From: Aphidius gifuensis
Lineage: Eukaryota > Arthropoda > Insecta > Hymenoptera > Braconidae
Direction of reading: 5' to 3'
Length of the DNA: 64,000 nt
Assembly (NCBI RefSeq): GCF_014905175.1
Contig: NC_057791.1
Location: forward strand, 1,984,001 to 2,048,000
A program made the position numbers and the translations under genes. Of the stretch, positions 34,801 to 46,600 are shown piece after piece (positions within the stretch are counted from its first letter, which is position 1; each line of letters starts with the position of its first letter). A model generated the notes under the pieces. The model was not told the DNA's origin. It saw nothing but the letters and a program-made list of their open reading frames with translations, and made no database searches.

Positions 34801-36160
34801 TCAATAGATTTTTTTTTAAAAAACCATCAATTTTTATTCAACACGTTCTGAATATTAATGACTATTATTTGAATAAAAAACCATCGAAATATCGAATAAT
34901 ATTGATGATTTTATTTTTCAAACTTTACGTGGCTATAACTCGAAAAAAAAATAAATATATTTTCGTCTCCATTAGTAAAATAACTGTGGCCAATCACTTA
35001 TACCAAAGTCATCACAATAAAACAAGCAAAAAAAATAAAATCCACAACGTAAATAATTATACATGTGTTTACTGAAAAATACGACAAATATATAAAAAAT
35101 AAAAAAAAATTACCCCATTACATTGAGCCTAAAAAAATATTATCATATACTGAAAATAAATTCAAGATAATAAAACGAAAAAAAGTAAAATTTTTGTATA
35201 ATAAAAGTAAAAAAAAAAATATATTGACATTAAATAAGCCATGTCCTTCGAAATTATTCGGTTGCTTTAGTTCAAATCGATTGACACACGAAACGCTCAG
35301 TTTTATATTTACTTTGATATTTACATTTTTTTTTTTTAGTCCTTGTGACACAGCCTCGAATTTTTTAAATAAAAAAAAAAAATTCAATAAATAAACAAAT
35401 GTAATTGCTAAAGTTTCAATAGACAAATGTAAATATAGATAATTTTTTTTTTCTTTTGTAAAAAGTAAAAAAATGTTAAATAATTGTGAAATTTTATTTA
35501 GCTTTTTTAATGTTTGACCTGTTTAATAATTGATTTGTGATTTTTAAATTTTATTCTAAATTTTTAAAATAATTTATAATACATAAGACTAAAAAATCCT
35601 CGACAAAATCCATCAAATGAAATAAATTTTCTCGAATATTATATCACTTTTTAAATAGAAAAAAAAATTGATAAATTATTTGAAATATTTTATTGAAAAA
35701 AATCATAATACATTGACAGTGAGTTAACAAAATAATCTGATAAATTATAAATAATTTTCCATCATTTTATAATTCACACAATGGCTAACAAATTACATAT
35801 GAAAATAAACATTTGCCAGGGATGATGATTTGCAAATTCTTTTGCCAACAATATAATTTCCATTTCCCCAAAACACTTGGTAATTTTAATAAATATTTTC
35901 CCGTATTTATTAACAACAATAAATTAAAATTAATTTTTTCAATCAATAAAATATTCAACAATTTATCATTAAATAAATTATAAAAAAATTTTATTGATTC
36001 AAAACAAATGTGATGATTAAATTTCATTGAAAAACAATACATTTGATTTGTTATATATAATTTTGATTGATACCCGACAATGTATAAATTAATTCAGTCC
36101 AATAAATTTATACTCTTCCATCATCACCGACTTTAACATGACGTTGAACATAATCCGCCT
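28861..36160. other. AT-rich non-coding DNA
   Basis: About 7.3 kb of A/T-biased sequence without recognisable genes. A G-rich purine tract lies at about 29770-29960 and a less biased block at about 31840-32170. Short open frames here have T- or A-run translations and no family features. Confidence 0.45.
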
Positions 36161-37270
36161 GAGCGTGTTATCAACAAAAGGGATGAAAAAATAAAAGGGC
36201 AAAAAAAGAAAAACATTAAAGAAATAAGGGCTGTTGAGTGAGACACGTAAAAATAAATAAAAAAAAAAAAAAGTATATATGGAAAAAAGCACAGCTGTTT
36301 TTATTTGGAAGATGTTACGGATCACGTTGCCACCCTTATAGTTATTTTATCCCCCAATTCACAAAAAAAAAAAAAAAAAAAGCACAACAAGCTTGCTATT
36401 TATATACATTTCAAACAGTGACCATTTGCCCTACTTAAATCGATACACACCTCAAGCTTTTACAGATTCATCCCCAAAACAGTAGAAAACTCAACCAGTG
36501 TCACGGCATCTTCCCTTTTTTTTTTTTTTATATAAAAATTCACCCTCTTTGGATTATTTTTTCTTTTATCAACACTCTTTCCTGCTCTACTGAATACTCA
36601 CCCCTTGACAATCCCTCAAATTTTCAACCCTCCATGTGGATATATATATACATTTTTTAATTTGAATTTATTTTTGCACTTTTTTTCTCTTCTATTTTTA
36701 TTTTTTTACATTGATTATTTGTTTATTTTTTTTGCAGCGTATTTTGTAATTATTGTTTTGATAGTTTTTTTTATAATGCCATTAATGTAATATTATTTTT
36801 CATCCCTTATTATAATTATAGAAATTATTGTTATAGAATTTTATTTGAGTGTATAAAAATGAGAAGAAAAATTATTTAAATATATTACAAATTTTTTAGA
36901 GTTATTGTTTTATAAATTTGTAATAAAATAGATGAAAATTTTGATAATTTTATTGTTTAATTAAATTTATTTAAACAGACTAAGTACATATTGAAAATCA
37001 AAATAAATAAAAAATAATAGCAAAATTGTAAAAATAAAAGTTAAAAGAATAGAAAATGGTTTCTAGTTTATAGATGTATTTGAAGAATTGGAAAAAAAAA
37101 AAAAAACCAAGGGTTAAAAAGAAATTGAAATGGTCCAAGTCATAGGCAATAGAGTGGAAGTTATTGTCAGTCGAGAAAGAGTGTCCTCAAGGGAATGAGC
37201 ACGCGGCATTTTATAATTTTCACTTCTCAACCACTTGACTTTTTCTATAACCTTTTTGCCAATATAAAAA
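36161..37270. other. Less AT-biased non-coding block with C-rich tract
   Basis: At about 36280-36640 the + strand is C/T-rich (CCACCC, CCCCC and CACCCC runs). At about 37090-37200 it is G/A-rich and ends in a GCACGCGGC patch. No frame is convincing. It could hold 5' exons or enhancers of Oamb or of an unseen gene. Confidence 0.3.
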
Positions 37271-40200
37271 AGGTATATATATATTTTTTACACACATTGT
37301 TATTTATTTTTTAAAAAATTTTCATGAATTTAAAACCATAGAATTTTATTTTTCATTGATTTTTTTTTTTTGATGAAAAAAAAACAATTGAATATACAAC
37401 ATATGTAAAAATTCACACACTCGTTAAATATTGTTTGAAAATTGCGAGTAAAATCTTTGTATTGTTCTTGAAGCTCAAAAAACCACAGAGTGTTTCAATT
37501 CGGTTTTACATTTTGTTGAATAGAAATAATTCGTTTGGCCTAAATTTCAAGAAATTCGTTGAGTGATCTATTATTCGAGTAGCACAACTACATGCAATCA
37601 AGAAAATGAAACAAAAAAAAAAAAAAATACATGGTGTATAAAAGACACAAACGATGAAAGAAAATGAAAAAAAAAAAAAATAAATGTCCCTGAATCACAT
37701 TATTAATTACGATGTAATTTAAATTGAGTTTCATCATCTCTGGCAATCTTTCTACTGTTGAATTATTATTTAAATAATTTTTTTTTTAATTAAAAATAAT
37801 ATATAATTCAATTTTTTTATATTATTTTCTTTTATGTATCATAAAAAAAAGTCATAATTTAAGTTGAAAAAACTTTATCTCAGATATCTCTCATCCAATG
37901 TTAATTAACAACTTTTGATTTTTATTTAAAAATTATTTTATTTTTACTATAATTTAACTTTTTAAAAAGAAATGAAAATCAAATTTTTAAAACTTTATTT
38001 AAATATATTTTCATTTATTATAAAGTTAACTATATATTTTAGAAATTTTATTTTTAAATAATTCAAATTAACGTGTTAATTTACTCTAAAAAATTTAAAT
38101 GAATAGTATTATTTTTATTTTTAATCAAATGTTAATATACTGGGTAATAATTTGCTGACTTTGTATAACAAGTAGTTATGCCAAAAAATAGTCAGACATA
38201 AGCTGTTACACATTTTTTATTGACAAAAAAAATCAATGATTTATTTTAAATATTATTATTAATAAAATAAATAATATAAATAAATTTTACAAACTATTTT
38301 TTTATTAATTTTTAATTTATTTAACATGAATAATTATTTAACGAATTTAAACACGATTTTGATATTCATAACGAATTTAAAACGTACATGTCATTAATAA
38401 TAAAATCGATGCTATTTGTTAACCAATATAAAACTTTTAACTATTATAATTAATATGTATTAAAAAAAAAAAAGCTTTAAAACTATTATTAAAACAAAGT
38501 CACGAATAAATATCAGCAACTTAATATCATAAAAATTTTATGTGAAAATATGAAAAGCTTCAAACAACACCAAGCCAAAAACTAATTACCAACAAACCCA
38601 TATATTATCATAAATTATATTTTAAACAACAATAATCCCTAGAGAATTAATTAATAATTTTTTTTTTTTTTTTCTATCAATAAATCAAATATATATATTT
38701 ATATAAAAAATAAATAAAAAAATAATATTTCAAAATCTTCTTATCAAAATTACCATTGTAAAATAATAAATAAATTTTATTTTCATATATTTATTTTCAA
38801 TCATATTTAGCATAAAAAAAAAAATAGTAAATGGAAAAAAATTTTTCTCAGATTTGTTATCCATAATACATCAACATAAAAATGCATTTATATTCTTCAC
38901 AAATATATTTTCCAAAATATATATATATTTTATAAAAATCGTAATGCACAAGATATTTCTAACAAAGAAAATCAAATATAAAAAGAATTTTTCAAAGAAA
39001 AAAAGAGAGTTAAAGGAGTTACTAAAATAAAAAAAAAAACTATGTGGCTTGTATTAAAAATATAGTAACATAGTTATTGATGCTAGATAGAATCTTGATG
39101 CAAGTAAAAGTTTTCTAGTTTTAATACAAGATATGAGTGAGAGAAATAGTTGACACAGAGGAATGACATTTACTGAAATCGTGACTAAATTGAAGATCTT
39201 GAATTGTACAAATTCCAGGAAGACACCAAAGCACAATATCTACAAGATATATAGTTACTACATATATGTCTACATACATAAACATAGATAAATTTAAGCC
39301 CCATTTGTATACAAGTCTTTCTCAATTGTCTCAAACAAATAAAAATAATAAAATAAACATTTTTAAATAAAAAAAAAAAAAAATTCAACAAATAGTCAAG
39401 AATTAAACTAAAATACATATGTATATGTCAAATCAATAGTATATATAAATGCATTAATGTATGTGTATTGTAAGTTAGATAAGACTCAATATCACGATCT
39501 CCAATTTCCTTCTCTTGTCGACAATCTACACTGAGATTTATCACTGGCTAGTAGACTAGGCCAATCGACCAAAACCCATTATTTCCTTTTCTCTCTTTTA
39601 TTCACAACATTAAATTACCTTATTCTCTTTCTCTTTTTTTCCTTTGACCCTTGTCTAATATATTTATATACATATATATAAATAGAATCAAGCCAAATGT
39701 ATTTGTTTGACCGTATAAACAAAGTCCAAGTTACTTTGACACAATTTTATATATTTATCTAGCTAACAACTCAATAATCATTATCATTATTTTTTGTTTT
39801 ATAAGTTGATAAATATATTTTAAATAGTAATAATATATTGTTTATTTAATGGAGAAATTTAATCATCATGATGATGATAATTTTGAAGATTATTATTTGT
39901 GTTTATGAGTGTTGATGAAGATGAGAAATATATTTCAAGTTTAATGCTTGATGTTATTATTATTAACTGTTGATATTAAGTTGATCTATTTGATGGATAT
40001 ATACTGGGTATATTTATAATTATATTTTGATGTATTTTTAATTTGTTTCTTTGGGGCTTATTTTCGGGGTTGATTTGGATATACTTGGATAAGTGATTAC
40101 CAGCATTGATGGGGTATTTAAATTTGATGAGAGAGGAAAAGAGATAGAGGGTGTAAAAGACATTCAGCGAATATTCATGTTGACTATTAATTTGTAGAAA

Positions 40201-40600
40201 TATTTGTGTATACAGATAATTTAATTGAAAAGTATTTTTATATTTTTTAAATTTATTTTTCATTGATTTGAAATTTGTCTGTGTGTTTAGGATCAAATTA
40301 TGATTTAATATTTAATAAAATTTCATTAATAAATCATAGAAATATTTGTATAAATTAAATTAAATTTTTTTTTAATATTAAACAATAATTTTTTTACTAA
40401 TTAATAATACATGATAATTTTATTCAATTATAAAAATTATTTAATTAACATAGCATTTTAATTTATTTAAATTTTTTTAATATAAACACAAAAAAGACTC
40501 AAAAAATTAATTAAAATTATTTCTCATAAATCATCATCATACCTTTAAAAAAAAAAAAATAAAGGTAAAAAAAAAAAAGAAGTAATATTCCCATTTTATT
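37271..40600. other. AT-rich non-coding DNA
   Basis: Nothing supportable as a gene. A C/T-rich patch lies at about 39480-39660 and a G-containing patch at about 40020-40150. Confidence 0.45.
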
Positions 40601-41700
40601 GATTTGACATTTTTTTATTTTGTCATATGCTGCAGCATATAGGTATCTGTATTTTAATTTATATTTTTTTTTTTATCGTTTAAAAACTCGATGAATATGC
40701 AATTGTGCCACGCGTACAATTGTTTTTTTTTTTTTTTTTTTTATCAGTACAACAATCAATGATATTCATCATGGTGACGATACATTGATTCAACTGAGCG
40801 CGAAAAATATTTTCACTTCATACCACCCCTTTTATTCCTCCCATCAGCTACTGTTCTACCAATATATATTTGATTGAAAAATCCCACGGGGAACAATACC
40901 ATATACACCCCCAACTTTATATCTCTATGTCCCAATTTTTTTTCAAACTTTTTTTTTTTTTTTGTGTTTTAATCATTTTTTCTCTTTAACTATATTTCTA
41001 TTTTTTTTTTTTCTTTCAAGTTATAATTTCTTTTTCCTTTATTATCTTCCATTTTTTTATATTCCCTGTATTTTCCTTGGAGATATTCTTTTTTTCTCTC
41101 TACTCGTATCTAGTAGTTTAGCTTTATCCTACGGTCTTTTGAGACTTTTAAAAGCAAAAAAAAAAAAAAGACGATTTTATATGAATGAGTAAGAAGAAAT
41201 GAAGCGATGCGGTGATGCAATGTAAAAGAAAATAAATATGAGGGATATGATGGGAGGGAATTGAAGAAAAGATAAAAAGAGAGGTCGATTTTTTTTTTGT
41301 GAGTACATAACTCTGAGTAAATGGTGTGTTGCTTGAGGCTTCGAATAAGAAAAGAAGAAGCCGAAGGACAAGATTTTATTTTTTTTATCTTTTTGATTGT
41401 TCGTCTCACTTATTTTCTCTTTTACTCAACTTTTTTTTAAAAAAAACATATATATTTTGTATATATAGCCTTTTTATTATTTTTTTTTTTTTTTGCTGAT
41501 ATATTTTTATATGCATGGGTTATGTATAGTCAAGCACACAGGTAATATGCGCTTCGTGAATTTTCTCATCTTCGAGATCGTAAAGTTACAACGAGGCTGT
41601 ATAAAATAAGGGTTGGTATAAGGATTCACATTGCTTTTATCCATACATGTACTTTGACATATGCAACAATTTTTTTCTATAATTCTATTCAACCGCAATA
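40601..41700. other. Mixed tracts: palindrome, C-rich then G-rich blocks
   Basis: A perfect 16-base palindrome ATATGCTGCAGCATAT lies at 40625-40640. A C/T-rich tract at about 40820-41110 is followed at once by a G/A-rich tract at about 41165-41370, so the RNA of either strand could fold back loosely. A 63-codon Cys-containing - frame at 41507-41698 has no signal peptide and is treated as chance. Confidence 0.35.
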
Positions 41701-41867
41701 TAACTTGAATATCGATTTTACAATAATAATATTTTAAATTTTAAATAAAAGTAAATTCATTTCAATTTATTCATATTATAGTTTTTTTGCATTTATTATT
41801 ATTTTTACTTACAATTATTGTGTTAATATTTATATGAAATCATTGCTTATATTATTAACAAAATCAT

Positions 41868-41908
41868 AAAATTGATTTAGCCATAACTATCATGGCTAAA
41901 TCAATTTT
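41868..41908. repeat. Perfect 16-bp inverted repeat, 9-base loop
   Basis: AAAATTGATTTAGCCA (41868-41883), loop TAACTATCA, then its exact reverse complement (41893-41908). CAT at 41865-41867 and ATG at 41912-41914 extend the stem by 3 bp beyond a 3-base bulge. It is not coding. It could be a MITE remnant or a small-RNA precursor-like hairpin. I do not recognise a known miRNA in it. Confidence 0.8.
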
Positions 41909-43180
41909 TTTATGACAAAATTGATCTAAAAAATATTTTCAATTTATTTATTAACTTGTTCAACTGTTTAGTTTTATTTTTCAATAATTACTATTATATT
42001 TATTTTGTAGAAAATATTTCTATTCAAAGCATTTGATTATAATTTATCAAAAAAAAAAAATAGAAAAGGGATTTACCGTTAATTGAAAAATTTAGAATTA
42101 AAAAAAATAATTATCTTAATAGTTACCTACAATTTTTTAATCATCAGCTAAAAATTTTAAAAGCACTACGTAATGCTTTTTTTATTTTACTCCAAAAAAT
42201 AATAATAATTACGAATGCTCTAATGTGTATGTATGTGTGTGTGTTTACATACATTTTAGAAATTTTTGCAACGAAAAAAAATCAATTAAAAAAAAGATTA
42301 ATCAATCAAATAAACTTGATAATTATTTTTGATTATAGTAATTAATTATAAGATAATGAAATTAATATGTCAAGATTAATAATAATAATAGAAATAATAA
42401 TACATACATGAAGAAAAATATTTCGCAGGTTACATCCATGTATCCACATTCAACACAAATGCACCAGCTTAAATTAAACAACTAATTCACTTTGATTTTA
42501 AAAAATTTATACGCAATTGTAATCTTCATTGTTTAAACTATCAAATGTTTATATTTTTATAATTTATTAACACTTATAAATTGTTCTAAAATTAACAAAA
42601 ACATGACGATAAACTGGAGCGTCCTTTTTTCTCCTCCACATACAACACACACACTGAAAAAAAAAATGGCAATGACCGTTACTCAAAATTTTTTTGTTTT
42701 ATTTTGCGCGCGAAAAAATTTAAAATACATAATTTATTTAAACTAGACGTTTGTCAATATTTTTATTTTTCGTATAAATAATTTAAATAATTTATTTAAA
42801 ATATATTTTTCAATTAAATAAATTTAATTTAAAATTTTTTTTTAAAAAAAAAGAAAAATTTCTTTAATAATTGAATATATTTTTTTTTTAAATTTAGTTA
42901 AATTGAATCATCAAAATTTAATGATTAATTTAACTACAAATTGAATTTAAAAAATTCAATTTTCATTTATTCTTTGATTATTTAAATAATAAAATCATTT
43001 TTTTTTTTTTCACTTATTTTTTTGTAAATTGAATTTTTTAAAACTATGCAAATGTTGATATTGATTTTGATTTTAATCATCAGTATTAAACTTGAACTAT
43101 ATATTTGTTCAAGGACATGATTTTGAGAATGGGATGTGAGATTGTAATATATATAAAAGTGGTGGAAAATTAATAGCTTA
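41909..43180. other. AT-rich non-coding DNA
   Basis: No gene seen. An imperfect 22-base palindrome AAAAGCACTACGTAATGCTTTT (one mismatched pair) lies at about 42156-42180, and a TG microsatellite-like run at about 42222-42244. Confidence 0.4.
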
Positions 43181-43690
43181 TAAAATGGCCTTCTAACGTC
43201 TCTGGTGCCTTGCAAACTTGCGTGTTAAGTACCCTCAATTTTCAAGACATCTATATATATATACATATAAATATCATTCTATATATACATACATCCTTTT
43301 CACTATTATAAGTTGATGACGTAGCAGATTTCAATGCTTGGCCCACTTGTCTCCAAAACGAATATCGCGAGCGCAACGCCTTCTATTCTGTTGATATATC
43401 TATATACTAAAATTCATCCCAACTCTTCTCATTTTCCTTTCCCTCTGTCTCTTTACCCATCCACCTGCCCCTTTAGAAAATTCATATACCTATTAGTCTA
43501 CCATCCCCAACCCCCTTTTTTCATCGTTTTCAAAAACCTTTATCAGCCAACCTTTCATCCATACTAAATGTTGAGATAACTAGAGATTCCTTATTAAAGT
43601 AAGTCAACCTTTTCATGATCCACTTGCCCTTTTTCTCTCTCATTTACTCTCTTTCTTTCTCTCTCTCTCTTAAGTTATTAAACATTTTTT
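43181..43690. other. C/T-rich, less AT-biased non-coding block
   Basis: GC-richer sequence at about 43190-43240 and 43315-43390 (including GATGACGTAG, a CRE-like TGACGT, and ATCGCGAGCGC) is followed by about 300 bases of C/T-rich DNA ending in a CT microsatellite (about 43640-43670). A 77-codon frame at 43334 is Pro/Ser/Phe low-complexity and not convincing. It may be a promoter region. Confidence 0.3.
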
Positions 43691-46600
43691 TTTTTAACCC
43701 CAAATCATAAGCATCAACAACTAACACTTTATATAAAATTATTTCTTCAAATATAAAATAATATATAATTATTAATTAATTTAAAATTAATAAAAATATA
43801 TTTTTAATTATAATTAAAAATTAATATTTAATAAAAAAATATAATTAAGTGTAGAGTTTAGTTGAAATAATATAAAAAAAAAAGCTTTTGAATTGAGTAC
43901 ATAGAAAAATGAAGTGCTCAGTGTTTTTTTTTTTTTTTTTTATTTTTTAAATGTCAAGACTGCTGTTATTATTATTTTCATTGCAATTTTATACAATAAA
44001 ATGGAAAATTTACAATGTCAAAAAAAATAAAAAATCATTGTTTAAATACAATGTCAAAAATAAAATACAGGTGTCACGTAGGTCAAGATTTTCTCAATAT
44101 GATACGGATCTATAGCCCTCCAGACGATCCACTGTCACGCTTACTTGCATAATAATAATAATGTCAATTGAGTTTATTTATTTTTCATATTTTTAAATAT
44201 ATTGATAGCTATATTATCTTGTCAGGCAAATTATTTTATAACAAAGAAAAATAATAAAATTACTGCTTTTATTTTTTTAGTATAAATATATTTTTCTGTC
44301 ATTGATATAACTATGTGCAAGTTGTTAAAAAAATATTCAATTTTTTTAAATGAATAAATAACAAATCTCTATAGCTTTTAGTATATATAACTAAAATAAT
44401 TATGAATAAATAAATCATGAAAAATAAAAAATAGAGTAAAAAAAAAAAATGAATTTTTAGAGATAAAAAATAAAAAAGTTATAAAGAAAATAATTAAAAA
44501 TAGAGTAAATAGACTTGAGGATTTAAAAAAAAAATGTTTATTTAGATAATGACCAAGCTTGGGTAATAATCACGAATTTTGTTTGTAAATACTTTCCTCT
44601 ATAAATAAAAAAAAAAAATATATAAAAACAAATTTTCTTTTTTTTCTAAAACGATTGAAACAAGTAGAAAGATATATTCACAGTTGATCCTATGAAAGTA
44701 AAAAAATAGAAAAAAAGAGTTTAAAACAAGATAGAGATAGAAATAAATAAAGTAGAAAAACTGGTGGGGTTAAATAAAGTAGAAGGGTAAAAGTGCCAAA
44801 AGTAAAAAAAAAAAAGTTAAAAAAATATAAAAAAGTAATAGTGGCAAAAAACTACCCTCACTGAATATCAATGAGACTTGGCGTAAATTGCAATACGACT
44901 AGTAAGAAAAAAATCATTGTATAATGACAACCAGATGCAGTGGATAACATTTTTTATTTTTTTGCAATTTAATATTAGCATCCCTTGAATTTCTTGTACT
45001 TTTATATTTTCAAAAAAATCAATAAATAAATATTGATAATTTTATATTTAAATTGATAAATAAAATTTTTTTAATTAATTAATTTGTATTTCTAATTTTT
45101 TTCTAAACAAGAAAAAAAAATATTTATTTATTTGATTATTTTAAAATGTATTTACTTGTTTACTTGATTTTTTAAATTATTCATTCATAATTGATTAAAT
45201 TGTATTTAAAATTTCATTGATAAAATTGTTTGAGTGAAATCAAATAACACTTTATAAATGAAAAATTAATTAATCAATGAATCATCAAAATAGATACAAT
45301 AATTACTTCAAATACATGTTTGATTTCTATTATGTTTCAATCAATTTAAAATTAATTATAAGCATCAATAATTATCAAAGTTTATATGCGCACATTTGTT
45401 CAATGTTCATTAACATATATGATAAATTAGTTTTAATAAAAATCATAAAAACAATATCAAACTTGAATGACAACTAAGAAAAAAAAAAACAATGATAAAT
45501 AGATGCTAAATAATAGTAAAGAAATTTTAATTAATTAAAATACTTGTTACTTGAAAGACAAAAAAAAAAAATAAACAAGAACAATGTTTCATCAAGAACA
45601 GTCACTATTCTACTTGACTTGTAAAATTTGTTTTTATAAATTTTATTTTGCCAAACAGTAATTAATTAACAATAATTTAAAAATAATTACTTAGACTTGT
45701 TTGTGTTGTTTCTTTAGATCCTTTACAGAACAAACAAATATCTATTATTGAATTTTATAAAATATTAATTAATTATTTTCAACACCTGTTGGTTAAATTA
45801 ATACATACATTAAATAAATAACTAAAAAAAAAAAATTTATTTGTTTGAGTGTGCGTATATAAGCAATTGACTGAGTGAATTTAAAAAAAAAAAAATATCG
45901 ATACCATCACAATCACTGTGGTACAAGCTCACTGAAAAAAAAAATAAATAAAAAGTACATTGAAAATGTACAACAAGTATTTGTGTGTGTGGTTAAAAAT
46001 AGAATTGAAAATTGTTGAAGCGTATATTAAAGAATAGACAAAAAAAAAATAAATAAAAAAAAAAAAAAAAACGAAAGAGATTGTTGTATTTTTTGTTGTA
46101 AAGTTGAGGACATCGGGGTACATAAGGGAACATCAGAAGGGGGTTGAAGGATTCACGTGATGGGTGCGGCTCAGTTTGCAATACAAGATACAACTATGTA
46201 ACCATTTACTTGATGGTATATATAAATGAATGTATACATGCCCTACAACATGAAACTAGATAGATAGGTAAATAGATAAGTATATACCTCTAAAGGCTAA
46301 ATTTTTGCTTGTCTGTTTTAAATATATATATTTTTTTCTTGAAACATAGAAATTCGAAAATAAAATGATATTTCAGTTTTAAAGCTTTTTTTAAATGATA
46401 CTTGAAAATATTCAAGTACTAGATTTATAAAATTGAATTTTTATTTATTTTTTTTTCTTTGATATATATTCTATTTAAAAAAAAAAAACACTCTAGTGTT
46501 TATAAAATTATTAATTATCAATTTTTAATAATTTCAAGTAATTATAAAAATAAAATTGTTAATTAATTTAAAAAATAAATAAAGGAAAATTATTAATCAC

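Noticed and set aside
41507..41698. 63-codon minus-strand frame with six Cys
   Set aside because: No signal peptide, no promoter or splice context, and an isolated position; cysteine count alone is not evidence.
42222..42244. Search for known conserved miRNAs or tRNAs among hairpins and GC islands
   Set aside because: No match to the insect miRNA mature sequences or tRNA B-box patterns that I can recall; nothing reportable.
43334..43567. 77-codon plus-strand Pro/Ser/Phe-rich frame
   Set aside because: Product of a C/T-rich tract; low complexity and no signal or domain.
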